Source of the DNA: an uncultured Porphyromonas sp.
GTDB lineage: Bacteria; Bacteroidota; Bacteroidia; Bacteroidales; Porphyromonadaceae
Assembly (NCBI GenBank): GCA_905372565.1
Contig: CAJPPK010000011.1
Location: forward strand, 1 to 53,298
Direction: 5' to 3'
DNA length: 53,298 nucleotides
Under the pieces are notes generated by a model. The model was not told the DNA's origin. It was given only the letters and a program-made list of their open reading frames with translations, and did no database searches. Of this stretch, positions 40,870 to 49,627 are shown one piece after another. How positions within the stretch are numbered: position 1 is the stretch's first letter; each line of letters opens with the position of its first letter. The translations under genes were made by a program, and so were the position numbers.

Positions 40870-42333
40870 TTAGATATTATAAGTAGATGAAGAGGTGTCC
40901 CCCCCATGGCCTGTCCAGTTTTCATGGAAGAAGACTCCACGGGGCTGATCAATGCGCTCGAAGGTATGAGCACCAAAGAAATCTCTCTGAGCCTGTACCA
41001 TATTAGCTGGTAGGCGGCGTGTCTTGAGAGAGAAGAAATAGCTCAAGGCTGAAGAGAAGGCTGGTACGGGGCATTCTGCCTCGATAGCACGCATGACGAT
41101 GCGCCCCCAGTCAGCCTGTGCTTCCTGGATCTCTTGGATGAAGTAGGGAGCGAGAAGTAGGTGCTCCAGCTCTGGATTCGCCTCATATGCAGAAGCGATG
41201 TCATTGAGGAAAGAGGAGCGAATGATACACCCATTTCTCCAAACACGAGCGATGGAAGCGAGGTCAAGCTCCCAATGGTTTGCTCTTGAAGCTGCAGCTA
41301 GAAGAGCGAATCCCTGAGCATAGGAGATGATCTTTGAGGCATAAAGGCTACGCTGTAGGGCTAGAATCTCATCCTCGGTCAGTGTCGTAGGATGCTGCTT
41401 CTCTCCATATACTTCAGATGCTGAAGCACGCAGGCCAACCATAGAGGAGAGACTACGCTCATAGACTGCTGTAGCTATGAGACCTAGATGCTGACCATAC
41501 TCTAGAGAATTGATGACTGACCACTTCCCTGTTCCCTTTTGGCCTGCAGCATCAAGGATCTGATCAATGAGGTAGTCTCCATTTTGCTCTTTATGCGCAA
41601 GGATGGAGGCCGTGATTTCGATGAGATAGCTGCTGAGCTTATCTGCATTCCATGAAGCGAAGATCTTAGCCATCTCTTCGTTAGAGGCACCACCGACCGA
41701 GCGCAGGAATCCATAGGCATCAGCGATGAGTTGCATATCGCCATACTCAATGCCATTATGCACCATCTTTACGAAGTGTCCTGAACCACCAGAGCCGATC
41801 CAGGAGCAACAGGGGGCTCCATCGTCAGCCTTTGCCGCTATCTGAGTAAAGATCGGCTCGAGGGTAGGCCATGCCTCCTTTGCTCCCCCAGGCATAATAG
41901 CAGGTCCATTGAGAGCACCTTCTTCACCCCCTGAAATGCCACAGCCGACGAAGAATACTCCATGCTCACGCAGGGAAGCCTCACGACGCTCAGAGTCCTC
42001 CCAGTTAGAGTTCCCTCCATCGATGACGATGTCTCCAGCCTCAAGGTAGGGAAGGAGAGCCTCGATGACAAGGTCAACGGGCTTACCTGCACGGATCATC
42101 ATCATGATTTTGCGAGGACGTTCGATGGAGGCTACGAAGTCCTTAAGATCGGTGAAGCCAAGGAATCTCTTCCCAGCTCCACGTCCAGACATAAAGCGAG
42201 AGACCACCTCAGACTCGGCGCCTTCTGCTCGGTTATAGACAGACACTTGGAAGCCATTGCGCTCCATGTTGAGGGCGAGGTTCTCACCCATGACGGCTAG
42301 GCCGATGAGCCCGATGTTAGATAGCTTATTCAT
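40870..42333 (-). CDS. gnd: 6-phosphogluconate dehydrogenase (decarboxylating)
   Basis: Produces ribulose-5-P, CO2 and NADPH. NADP-binding loop GLIGLAVMGENLALNMERNG (about 8-27), YNRAEG after strand 2 (Asn-Arg binding the 2'-phosphate), substrate and catalytic stretch GISGGEEGALNGPAIMPGG (about 130) and KMVHNGIEYGDMQLI (catalytic Lys, about 188). 487 residues; long form that ends in the conserved tail FERIDQPRGVFFHENW. First in gnd-zwf-pgl, 39 bp after the DUF1304 gene. Confidence 0.95.
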   Translation of the reverse strand: MNKLSNIGLIGLAVMGENLALNMERNGFQVSVYNRAEGAESEVVSRFMSGRGAGKRFLGFTDLKDFVASIERPRKIMMMIRAGKPVDLVIEALLPYLEAGDIVIDGGNSNWEDSERREASLREHGVFFVGCGISGGEEGALNGPAIMPGGAKEAWPTLEPIFTQIAAKADDGAPCCSWIGSGGSGHFVKMVHNGIEYGDMQLIADAYGFLRSVGGASNEEMAKIFASWNADKLSSYLIEITASILAHKEQNGDYLIDQILDAAGQKGTGKWSVINSLEYGQHLGLIATAVYERSLSSMVGLRASASEVYGEKQHPTTLTEDEILALQRSLYASKIISYAQGFALLAAASRANHWELDLASIARVWRNGCIIRSSFLNDIASAYEANPELEHLLLAPYFIQEIQEAQADWGRIVMRAIEAECPVPAFSSALSYFFSLKTRRLPANMVQAQRDFFGAHTFERIDQPRGVFFHENWTGHGGDTSSSTYNI

Positions 42334-42372
42334 ATGGAATAGGTTTGTCAGAAGAATGTATCGAGGAAGTGC

Positions 42373-42747
42373 CTAATAGTAGACACTCAATAGTACTAAA
42401 AGTAGAGCGAGAAAGGCAGGAAGACCCTGCTTGAAGAGGATACTCTTACTCGAGCGCCATGCTCCATATAGAGCTGCCACAAGGATGCAACTGAGGAAGA
42501 AAAGCTGGATATACACAGACCAGGTAGGATCTGTGATGAAGAGTCCCCAAAGGAGCCCTGCTGCTAGAAAACCATTGTATAATCCTTGGTTAGCAGCGAG
42601 TCCTTGTGTTCTCTCAAAGAGCTCGTCAGGTAAGGCGCCTTTGAAGACTTCCTTACCCTTTGTTGTCCAAGCAAACATCTCGATCCAGAGAATGTAAATA
42701 TGCTCTATCGCCACGAGTGCCACGAGGATACTAGCCAGAGTAGACAT
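42373..42747 (-). CDS. DUF1304 membrane protein
   Basis: 124 residues with four membrane helices; only short loops remain outside the membrane. Conserved DUF1304 features are visible: VALVAIEHIYILWIEMFAW at the N-terminus with a Glu-His pair, TQGLAANQGLYNGFLAAGL in the middle, and AALYGAWRSS near residue 92. The family is common in bacteria and its function is unknown. It lies 39 bp upstream of gnd on the same strand and might be co-transcribed, but a role in sugar metabolism is not implied. Confidence 0.82.
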   Translation of the reverse strand: MSTLASILVALVAIEHIYILWIEMFAWTTKGKEVFKGALPDELFERTQGLAANQGLYNGFLAAGLLWGLFITDPTWSVYIQLFFLSCILVAALYGAWRSSKSILFKQGLPAFLALLLVLLSVYY

Positions 42748-42987
42748 CTATATGTATTGTTTTAAAGAGACGGAGTTGTAGGATCTATGGGAAGGCTTAG
42801 TCTCGTTTAAGACCGAGGAGGATCCTAGGGTACTCATTTACAGAAACGGATGTGTCTTTGAAAAAGTTCACCTTCTGGAGCCTTACTGGGCTGAACAATC
42901 ACGCTATAAAGTTAGTTTCATCAATGATATAAGTATTCACTCACTGACGTCTCCCTGCAAGGAGCGTCTATATCCTCAACGAAATCT

Positions 42988-43494
42988 ATGGCAACAGTAA
43001 CCCTAAAGAACAGCATCACTATTAACCTCAATGGTGAACTCCCTGCAGTAGGTGCTCAGGCTCCTAACTTCGGAGGTGTCAAGACAGATCTCAGCGAACT
43101 TCATCTAGAAGATCTTCGTGGACAGCGTGTAGTATTGAATATCTTCCCTAGCGTCGATACAGGGGTATGTGCAGCGAGCGTACGTCGCTTCAATGCCGAA
43201 GCATCTAAGCTAGAGAACACGACCGTTCTTTGTATCTCGAAGGATCTGCCTTTTGCTCAGGCTCGCTTCTGTGGTGCAGAAGGTCTTGACAAGGTCATTC
43301 CTGTTTCGGAGTTCCGTCATACGTGCTTCCAGGATAACTATGGTATGCTTCAGCAGGATGGCCCTCTAGCAGGCCTCTTCGCTCGTGGTGTCGTCGTCAT
43401 CGACGAAGCTGGTAAGGTCCTCTACTCTGAGCTTGTCCCAGAGATTACCGAAGAGCCTAACTACGAAGCAGCTCTAGCAGCTCTAGCTCGCTAG
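42988..43494 (+). CDS. tpx: Thiol peroxidase (Tpx)
   Basis: Atypical 2-Cys peroxiredoxin that reduces H2O2 and lipid peroxides through thioredoxin. The peroxidatic Cys61 is in FPSVDTGVCAASVRRFN and the resolving Cys95 in DLPFAQARFCGAEGL, the same numbering as in E. coli Tpx. Pro in the usual DTPVC is Gly here (DTGVC), while the key Thr58 is kept. 168 residues. It has its own terminator at 43518. The upstream 240 bp (42748-42987) contain no recognisable promoter box or repeat array. Confidence 0.94.
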   Translation: MATVTLKNSITINLNGELPAVGAQAPNFGGVKTDLSELHLEDLRGQRVVLNIFPSVDTGVCAASVRRFNAEASKLENTTVLCISKDLPFAQARFCGAEGLDKVIPVSEFRHTCFQDNYGMLQQDGPLAGLFARGVVVIDEAGKVLYSELVPEITEEPNYEAALAALAR

Positions 43495-43517
43495 GATCTT
43501 TCCTTGATATAGCATTA

Positions 43518-43559
43518 GGAGCGCATCTCTCGAATGAGAGATGCGCTCCTTTCTTTTTT
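43518..43559 (+). terminator. Terminator of tpx
   Basis: Perfect 14-bp stem GGAGCGCATCTCTC / GAGAGATGCGCTCC (43518-43531 with 43536-43549), loop GAAT, then TTTCTTTTTT. Confidence 0.9.
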
Positions 43560-43651
43560 ATCTGCTCGAGGAGAATGGAGAGTTCCTTTGGGCTACCTCT
43601 AGCATGCTAGCTGGGATAGCTATGCAGGAATAGGATGCTGTAGTCGGACTT

Positions 43652-44575
43652 CTAGAACCACTTGATGCGACGGAAGAGGTAGAATGCCAGGGAGGAGATA
43701 AGCACCGAGGTACAGAAGATGACGAGGAATGCCCAGTACCACTCTCCGAGGTAGATGTCTACGTTCATCCCGAAGAAGCTAGAGATCATCGTCGGGATGG
43801 TCAGTACGATAGAGATACTCGTCATACGCTTCATGATCGTATTGACGTTGTTCGAGATGATATTTGCTGAGGCATCCATCATGCTCGTGACAATATCCGT
43901 GTAGATATTGATGGTATTATAGGCTTGTCGCAGTTCGATACTTACATCCTCAAAGAGGTCGGGATCGACATTGGAGGCTCGGGATGTAGTACGTAGGCGT
44001 CCCAGCATAGCTTCATTGCCTCGGATAGAGGAATTGAAGTAGACCAGTGATCGCTGTAGTCGCATGATACGGAGTAGATCCTCATTACGGATGCTGAGCT
44101 CTAGCTCTCTCTCTGCTCGATTGATCTCGAGGGACATCAGCTTCAGGTACTTCAGGAACCATACAGCAGAGGAGTAGATCATGCGGGTGATGAACTCCAT
44201 TTGGTTGGATATCCCGATGTGCTTCCGCCGGATGTGGTTGATGAAGTCGGGGAGAATCTGTGTTCGCCGGTAGCAGACGGAGACTGTCGCCTGCGAGCTA
44301 GTGATGATACCGATGGGCACGGTCTGATAGGGCATACCCTGACCCCCTCCATCTAATGGGATGCGAAGGATCGTCAGTAGCCAATCATCCTCACGCTCGG
44401 CACGAGGGCGCTCATCGATATCGGCGATGTCGGAGAGGAACTCGCGTGGGATGCCAAGCTCACGAGTGAGGAAGAGGAAATCATCTTCGTCGGGGCACTC
44501 GACATGTACCCAGCAAGAGGGGGTGAAACTATCAAGCTCGGGTAGTCCAGGTTCAAAGCTGAGGAAGCTCTTCAT
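43652..44575 (-). CDS. corA: CorA-family divalent cation transporter
   Basis: Inner-membrane Mg2+ (or Co2+/Ni2+) channel. The N-terminal cytoplasmic domain of about 240 residues is rich in charge. Two membrane helices lie at the end (about 245-265 and 282-300), and the selectivity motif GMN is in SSFFGMNVDIYLGEWYW between them. 307 residues. The nearest -7 box is at 44872-44879, which would give a leader of about 290 nt; Mg2+ transporter genes in other bacteria often have regulatory leaders. It is transcribed alone. Confidence 0.9.
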   Translation of the reverse strand: MKSFLSFEPGLPELDSFTPSCWVHVECPDEDDFLFLTRELGIPREFLSDIADIDERPRAEREDDWLLTILRIPLDGGGQGMPYQTVPIGIITSSQATVSVCYRRTQILPDFINHIRRKHIGISNQMEFITRMIYSSAVWFLKYLKLMSLEINRAERELELSIRNEDLLRIMRLQRSLVYFNSSIRGNEAMLGRLRTTSRASNVDPDLFEDVSIELRQAYNTINIYTDIVTSMMDASANIISNNVNTIMKRMTSISIVLTIPTMISSFFGMNVDIYLGEWYWAFLVIFCTSVLISSLAFYLFRRIKWF

Positions 44576-44879
44576 TATCTCTAGAGGTGTCTGTTCGTCT
44601 ATTGGGGAGTGATACGTCTTTTTCCGAGGTTTTCTCTCGGTGGAGTCGACTCACCCAGTGAACTGCTACCCGATGCACGAAGAGCAAAGGTGGAGTAGGA
44701 CAAGAGGTAAGACGACCTAGCTACAAGCGCTTTCACAGCGCTTATTCGGAGGGAGGGAGTCGTCCATAGGTGGCTACTTGAATGTTGTACTATTTGAATT
44801 GAGGACTTTACTGGAGGGGATCCATTCCCTTGATGGGGAAAGAGGTTCTTGCCTCAAGTGAAGATTTCAAACAAAGATA
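44576..44879 (-). promoter_or_regulatory. Long 5' leader of corA with -7 box
   Basis: TATCTTTG on the minus strand at 44879-44872. Between it and the corA ATG lie about 290 untranslated bases with several possible stems, for example AAGCGCTTTCACAGCGCTT (44725-44743 region, arms AAGCGC and GCGCTT). No known riboswitch class was recognised by eye. A closer unrecognised promoter remains possible. Confidence 0.35.
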
Positions 44880-44941
44880 CAAAAACCTAGTAGTATGCCC
44901 CTGTTATTCGATCATAAAAGTTCGATTACACTTCTTATGAT

Positions 44942-44983
44942 CAATGCCTCGACGACTAAGAGAACCTAATCTTCGAGGCATTG
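44942..44983 (-). terminator. Terminator-like hairpin after trpB
   Basis: CAATGCCTCGA / TCGAGGCATTG (44942-44952 with 44973-44983), an 11-bp stem without a clear T-run; a second GATCATAA / TTATGATC pair lies just beyond at about 44918-44942. Confidence 0.5.
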
Positions 44984-45067
44984 AGACCTGCCCATAGCGA
45001 TAGAGCGTCAGAGCTATTCAGTGAGCTTGGGAGAGCGAAAGCGTATGAGGCTGTGTCGCTCTTACCA

Positions 45068-46264
45068 TTATTCTCCTAAGATCTCTGCTTTGTGTGACAG
45101 ATAGGTAGTGATATCCTTATCCCCACGTCCGCTCACAGTGAGTACGACTACATCCTCTGGATGGAACTTCACATGTGGAAGGAGCGCTAGGGCGTGGCTA
45201 CTCTCTAGGGCAGGGATAATGCCTTCCAGACGTGTTAGTTCGAACGCTGCACGCAGGGCTTCATCATCATTGATAGATAGTACCTCTGCTCGCTCTTGTA
45301 CAGCTATCTGTGAGATTAGTGGACCAATGCCAGGATAATCTAATCCTGCAGAGATGGAATAGGGCTCTTGTACTTCCCCTTCGGGCGTTTGGATCACGAG
45401 CGTACGACTGCCATGCAAGATACCCTCTGTCCCGATATTGATAGTCGCTGCGGTTTCTCCACTATCTTTCCCAAGACCACCACCTTCTCCTAAGACGATG
45501 CGGACACGATGATCATCGAGATAGTGGTACATCGTACCTGCTGCGTTGGATCCTCCCCCGATGCAGGCTAGTAGATAGTCGGGGTAGTCACGTCCTTCCT
45601 TCTCTTGGAGCTGGGCCTTGATTTCCTTGCTGATGACGCTCTGCAGACGTGCTACCATATCTGGATAAGGATGGGGACCTACTGCTGACCCGATCAGATA
45701 GAAAGTGTCCTCTGGACATTCGCACCATGCCATGAGCGCTTCATTCACCGCATCCTTTAGTGTCTGATTGCCACTTTTCGCTGCGATGACCGTGGCTCCT
45801 AGCATCTTCATGCGTTCGACATTGACATGCTGACGCTCTACGTCGGCTGCGCCCATGTATATATGGCATTCCATACCCATGAGAGCACAGGCTGTTGCAG
45901 TCGCTACTCCGTGTTGCCCTGCACCTGTCTCGGCGATGATACGGTGCTTACCTAGCTTCTTGGCTAGCAGGATCTGGCCGAGCGCATTATTGATCTTGTG
46001 CGCCCCCGTGTGGTTTAGATCTTCTCGCTTGAGATAGATCTTGGCGCCATACTTAGCACTGAGTCGGCGTGCATGGTAGAGGGGGCTGGGACGTCCGACA
46101 TAGTCACGTAGTAAGGAGTGAAACTCCTCCTGGAACTCTTTGCTCTCGATGATGTGCAAGTAGGTGTCTTGCAACTTTTTGATGATGGGCTCTAGGATGG
46201 GCGGGACGAAGGAACCACCGAAGTTGCCATAAAAGCCGTTGGAGTCTACTTGAAAAGGTGTCAT
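45068..46264 (-). CDS. trpB: Tryptophan synthase beta chain (stand-alone trpB)
   Basis: PLP enzyme joining indole and serine to make tryptophan. The PLP Lys is in KREDLNHTGAHKINNALGQ (Lys90 from the chosen start), followed by AETGAGQHGVATAT (catalytic Glu), and the phosphate-binding GGGSNA is in CIGGGSNAAGTMYHYLDD. The ATG at 46264 (MTPFQVDSNGFYGNFGG) gives 398 residues, the standard length; an earlier ATG at 46312 adds 16 unlikely residues. It is TrpB1-like in length and motifs. No trpA or other trp gene is nearby, so it may use indole taken from outside or from a distant TrpA. A Trp-codon leader precedes it. Confidence 0.93.
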   Translation of the reverse strand: MTPFQVDSNGFYGNFGGSFVPPILEPIIKKLQDTYLHIIESKEFQEEFHSLLRDYVGRPSPLYHARRLSAKYGAKIYLKREDLNHTGAHKINNALGQILLAKKLGKHRIIAETGAGQHGVATATACALMGMECHIYMGAADVERQHVNVERMKMLGATVIAAKSGNQTLKDAVNEALMAWCECPEDTFYLIGSAVGPHPYPDMVARLQSVISKEIKAQLQEKEGRDYPDYLLACIGGGSNAAGTMYHYLDDHRVRIVLGEGGGLGKDSGETAATINIGTEGILHGSRTLVIQTPEGEVQEPYSISAGLDYPGIGPLISQIAVQERAEVLSINDDEALRAAFELTRLEGIIPALESSHALALLPHVKFHPEDVVVLTVSGRGDKDITTYLSHKAEILGE

Positions 46265-46351
46265 GAGGATTGGGATTTGGAGTGAAGGGTTAGAGCTAAG
46301 TAGAGAGCTCATGCAGACGATGTCATTCCTGCTAATATGTACTCACGACAA

Positions 46352-46382
46352 AGAGGCTTGCCGTGAGTCACGACAAGCCTCT
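46352..46382 (-). terminator. Attenuator hairpin upstream of trpB
   Basis: AGAGGCTTG / CAAGCCTCT (9 bp; 46352-46360 with 46374-46382) enclosing a second stem (CGTGA/TCACG), then TTGTCG on the minus strand. The inner ACTCACG can instead pair with CGTGAGT at the end of the leader peptide gene (about 46427-46433), giving mutually exclusive structures. The T-run is short. Confidence 0.6.
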
Positions 46383-46423
46383 ATTATGCTGATGATGGGA
46401 TTTACAATAGGGACACGGAACGT

Positions 46424-46486
46424 CTAACTCACGATATTTCTATCTTGAGTGCGCCACCAACCTCTATTGTACATCCGAGCTATCAT
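46424..46486 (-). CDS. trpL: trp leader peptide with tandem Trp codons
   Basis: A 20-codon frame from ATG 46486 to TAG 46424, too short for ordinary gene finding. The peptide is MIARMYNRG, then Trp10-Trp11 (TGG TGG at 46459-46454), then RTQDRNIVS; a second Met is at codon 5. It lies between the -7 box at 46548-46541 and the attenuator hairpin at 46382-46352, upstream of trpB. Its last codons overlap the sequence CGTGAGT that can pair with the hairpin. Two adjacent Trp codons in so short a frame, at the right place and before a Trp-synthesis gene, is the classic layout of ribosome-mediated attenuation. Translation itself is not shown. Confidence 0.75.
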   Translation of the reverse strand: MIARMYNRGWWRTQDRNIVS

Positions 46487-46540
46487 ATTTTTATGCACTG
46501 TAGCTACTACTAGACAGCTACATTTTATTCTTTGTTTCTG

Positions 46541-46548
46541 CAAAGGTA
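46541..46548 (-). promoter_or_regulatory. -7 box of the trpL-trpB transcript
   Basis: TACCTTTG on the minus strand. Transcription would start near 46534 and give a leader of about 270 nt before trpB. An early stem, TGTAGCT / AGCTACA, lies at about 46499-46522. Confidence 0.55.
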
Positions 46549-46723
46549 GAAGAATTTTCTGAAATGACTACGTATAGCTTGGATAACCATTTTTACAAGG
46601 AGCTCGTCTACCGAATTCGCCTAGAAACGTATTGCCTAAATCACACCTCTCGTATTGCACTACCTATCGAGCCGTATAGCTGAGGACTCTTCTCCAGTAT
46701 CGAGGCTGATGGCCATGCATGTT

Positions 46724-46815
46724 ACGATATACCCAATCACTTAGTTACTATATACGTGACTCAATGGTCACTATATACGTAATCTGTGGATCAGAATATA
46801 CCTAACTCGATGAGC
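46724..46815. repeat. 23-bp intergenic array with ACTATATACGT core
   Basis: Four units start at 46724 (ACGATATACCC), 46747 (ACTATATACGT), 46770 (ACTATATACGT) and 46793 (AGAATATACCT), exactly 23 bp apart. With flanking bases the middle units read TNAC-N7-GTNA, a weak 15-nt dyad. It lies between mutS2 and the trp leader; 46549-46723 shows nothing else. Confidence 0.75.
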
Positions 46816-46879
46816 TAGTAGAGGGCTGACATTGCCTTAGGTGAAGAGCTATGGGATCACTATCCTATGTGGCTTATCA

Positions 46880-46919
46880 AAAACGATACCGCCAGTCTCC
46901 TCTATGGAGACTGGCGGTA
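46880..46919 (-). terminator. Terminator of mutS2
   Basis: Perfect 14-bp stem TACCGCCAGTCTCC / GGAGACTGGCGGTA (46887-46900 with 46906-46919), loop TCTAT, followed on the minus strand by TCGTTTTTG. Confidence 0.88.
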
Positions 46920-46951
46920 CGGCATAGGTAGTATCTAGGGAGATCGCCCGA

Positions 46952-49537
46952 CTAGGCCATCTCGACGACGGTGATGCCTGCACCCCCAAAGCGAACATCC
47001 TCATCACGAAAGCTAGCTACTCCGTTTACCGTGCGGAGATAGCTACGGATGGAGCTGAGCAAGGCTCCCGTACCTGTCCCATGAAGGATGCGTACCTGAG
47101 CAACTCCCAACTGGAGTGCTTCGTCGATGAAGTAGGCCACCGCATCGACGGCTTCTTGTGCTCGTAGCCCACGGACATCAAGCTCTGTACGGAAACTCAG
47201 TCGCTTCTGATGAATCTGATCGATGATCCCCGTAGACCGGAGGGGCGTTTGTGTAGCTTGGCGCTTCAGACGCTGAGACTCCTGCGAGCTTGCATGATGA
47301 ATACGGCTTAGGGGAAGCGTGGTCTTTAGTGCTCCGAGAGCTACCACGGCATCCTTGGCATTCAGCTCCAGGATCGTACCTAAAGTCTTACTCCCCTCGA
47401 TACGCACGACATCACCTAGAGCAAGGGGTCTATTGCTTCCCGCTGTCTCGGAGCTATCGGTCAAAGAGGAGACTTGGGTGCGGAGCTGAACGGGCTCCTT
47501 GCCCTTCGCTTTACGCTCGGCGTGTCGCTGACGGCGGGCTAGGAGGCGCTCGACCTCTCGCTCTGTCTTCTTGGCTTTAGCGAGAGCTTCGGCTTCCTCT
47601 TCAGCGGAGAGTCCCTCCTTATATTCGTTGAGGCGCTGGCGGATAAGGCGTGTTTGATCCTTTGCTGCCTCTGCCTCACGGATCTCCCGAATAGTACGCT
47701 CGATCTGTCCTCCTGCTTCGGCGATGATGCGCTGGGCTTCTTTCTTTGCCTCGGCGAGGATGCGTTTGCGCTCTTCGGCTAGCTGGCTCATCCCCTCTTG
47801 GTACTTGGTTGATGCCTCTTGAAGTAGCTTCTCCTCACGGCGCACGTTCTGTCGCTTTGTCTCCCAGTAGCGCTTATCACGGATGATGTCTTGCAGGTAC
47901 TTATCCATGTCGATGTAGTCTGAGCCTACTTCGGCACGTACCTCGTCAAGGATCTCTTCGGGTAGACCAATTTTGCGAGCAATCTCAATGGCAAAGGAGC
48001 TCCCAGGTCGGCCAATGGAGAGACGGAATAGTGGGCGCATCTCGTGGCGATCATAGAGCATAGCCCCATTGATCAGACCTGGATGCTCCTCGGCGTAGGT
48101 CTTGAGGTTCTGGTAGTGTGTGGTGATCACCCCGAAACAGCCCTGATCATTGAAGCGGTGTAATAGGGCTTGGGCAATAGCTCCACCGATGGTGGGCTCG
48201 GTACCTCCTCCGAATTCATCTATGAGTAGTAGCGTCTTTCGGCCTCCCTCACGGATGAAGTGCTTCATATTCTTCAGATGGGAGCTGTAGGTACTCAGAT
48301 CGTCCTCGATAGACTGCTCGTCACCGATGTCGATATAGAGCCGATCGAAGATACCGACAGACGAATGATCTAGCATTGGGACAGGGACACCACACTGGGC
48401 AAGATACTGAAGTAAACCCACAGTCTTAAGACAAACGGACTTCCCACCAGCATTAGGGCCAGAGATCAGGAGTAGACGCTCGTCGGGAGCCATAAGTCGG
48501 ATGTCAAGTGGGACGATGCTACGTCCCTGAGCTCGTAGTGAACGCAGGAGCAGGGGATGCTGTGCCCCCCACCACTCCAAGACGGGTGATGGATGAAGTT
48601 TAGGGCAAACACCTCCGATATCTTGTGCCCAGCGTGCCTTGGCACGTACGAAGTCCAAGGTAGCGATGAGCTCGTAGGCATAGAGTAGATGAGGGATGTT
48701 AGGGCGTAGGCGTGATGCTACCTCAGTAAGGATGCGGATGATCTCACGGCGTTCCTCGCTCTCCAGCTCACGGATATGGTTGTTCGCTTCGACAAGCTCT
48801 ACGGGTTCGACATAGACCGTCTTACCTGTGGCAGACTCATCATGGATGATACCTCGGATCTTCCGCTTGTGCATGGGACTGATAGGTATCACGAGGCGTC
48901 CATCACGTAGGGCAGGCTGGACATCTTGCTCGATCCATCCTTCTCGGCGAGCACCTGATAGGATACGCTGAAGCATACCTGAGAGACTACGCTCCGTATC
49001 CCGAATGCTCTGCCGGATATGGAGAAGCTCTCGGGAAGCATTGTCTCGGAGCTTACCATCCTCTGTGAGCAGACTGCGTAGGTGCTGCTCGATCTTGGGG
49101 AAAGAAGGAGTATCCTCGAGGAGTTGAGCTAGGTGAGGATAGTGGTAGGTAAAGTTTTCTTGGGAGCGATCTCCTTCACTTTGCTCTTCGAGGAAGAAGC
49201 GCTGCAGTGCATGCCACGTCTCTAGCATACGGAGAAGGTCTAGTAGTTCCTCCTCTTCTATGAATGTACCTTGGGGGCGAATCCGATGAAGGACGGAGCG
49301 ACAATCTACGAGAGCTAGGGATGGGAGGGTACTCTCACTGGAGAGGATTGTGATCATCTCCCTAGTCTCTGCTAGTGCTTCGGCGATGAAGGCATGATCA
49401 GCACTCGCTTCGAGTACGAGCATGCGCTCCTTACCAAGGGTCGAAGCACAGTAGCCAGCGAGGAGCTCTCGTACCTCAGTATAGCCAATCTTCTCGGCAA
49501 AGTTATGGGGATAGACGTCTAGCTTAGGGGTATTCAT
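46952..49537 (-). CDS. mutS2: Endonuclease MutS2
   Basis: MutS homologue lacking the mismatch-recognition domain. The family is linked to suppression of homologous recombination and, in some bacteria, to rescue of collided ribosomes. The ATPase core has Walker A SGPNAGGKSVCLKT (about 355-368), the Walker B stretch LLLIDEFGGGTEP (about 437) and GVITTHYQNLK. A long coiled coil follows (about 545-680, rich in Glu, Arg, Lys, Ala). The C-terminal Smr nuclease domain has LDVRGLRAQEAVDAV and VRILHGTGTGAL, with DxR and HGxG kept. 861 residues. It is transcribed alone with a strong terminator. Confidence 0.94.
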   Translation of the reverse strand: MNTPKLDVYPHNFAEKIGYTEVRELLAGYCASTLGKERMLVLEASADHAFIAEALAETREMITILSSESTLPSLALVDCRSVLHRIRPQGTFIEEEELLDLLRMLETWHALQRFFLEEQSEGDRSQENFTYHYPHLAQLLEDTPSFPKIEQHLRSLLTEDGKLRDNASRELLHIRQSIRDTERSLSGMLQRILSGARREGWIEQDVQPALRDGRLVIPISPMHKRKIRGIIHDESATGKTVYVEPVELVEANNHIRELESEERREIIRILTEVASRLRPNIPHLLYAYELIATLDFVRAKARWAQDIGGVCPKLHPSPVLEWWGAQHPLLLRSLRAQGRSIVPLDIRLMAPDERLLLISGPNAGGKSVCLKTVGLLQYLAQCGVPVPMLDHSSVGIFDRLYIDIGDEQSIEDDLSTYSSHLKNMKHFIREGGRKTLLLIDEFGGGTEPTIGGAIAQALLHRFNDQGCFGVITTHYQNLKTYAEEHPGLINGAMLYDRHEMRPLFRLSIGRPGSSFAIEIARKIGLPEEILDEVRAEVGSDYIDMDKYLQDIIRDKRYWETKRQNVRREEKLLQEASTKYQEGMSQLAEERKRILAEAKKEAQRIIAEAGGQIERTIREIREAEAAKDQTRLIRQRLNEYKEGLSAEEEAEALAKAKKTEREVERLLARRQRHAERKAKGKEPVQLRTQVSSLTDSSETAGSNRPLALGDVVRIEGSKTLGTILELNAKDAVVALGALKTTLPLSRIHHASSQESQRLKRQATQTPLRSTGIIDQIHQKRLSFRTELDVRGLRAQEAVDAVAYFIDEALQLGVAQVRILHGTGTGALLSSIRSYLRTVNGVASFRDEDVRFGGAGITVVEMA

Positions 49538-49554
49538 TGCTGATGCTAAGGAGG

Positions 49555-49590
49555 GGGCGGGCTACTATCCGTAGTCCGTCCCCTCAGGGA
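49555..49590. terminator. Imperfect hairpin between mutS2 and the flavin reductase gene
   Basis: GGGGCGGGCTAC and GTAGTCCGTCCCC pair imperfectly within 49555-49585. It could end the pyrB-pyrI-flavin reductase message on the minus strand, but there is no T-run. Confidence 0.4.
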
Positions 49591-49627
49591 TATCTTAACT
49601 ATATAATGAAGGTCAAGGTCGGGGAAA

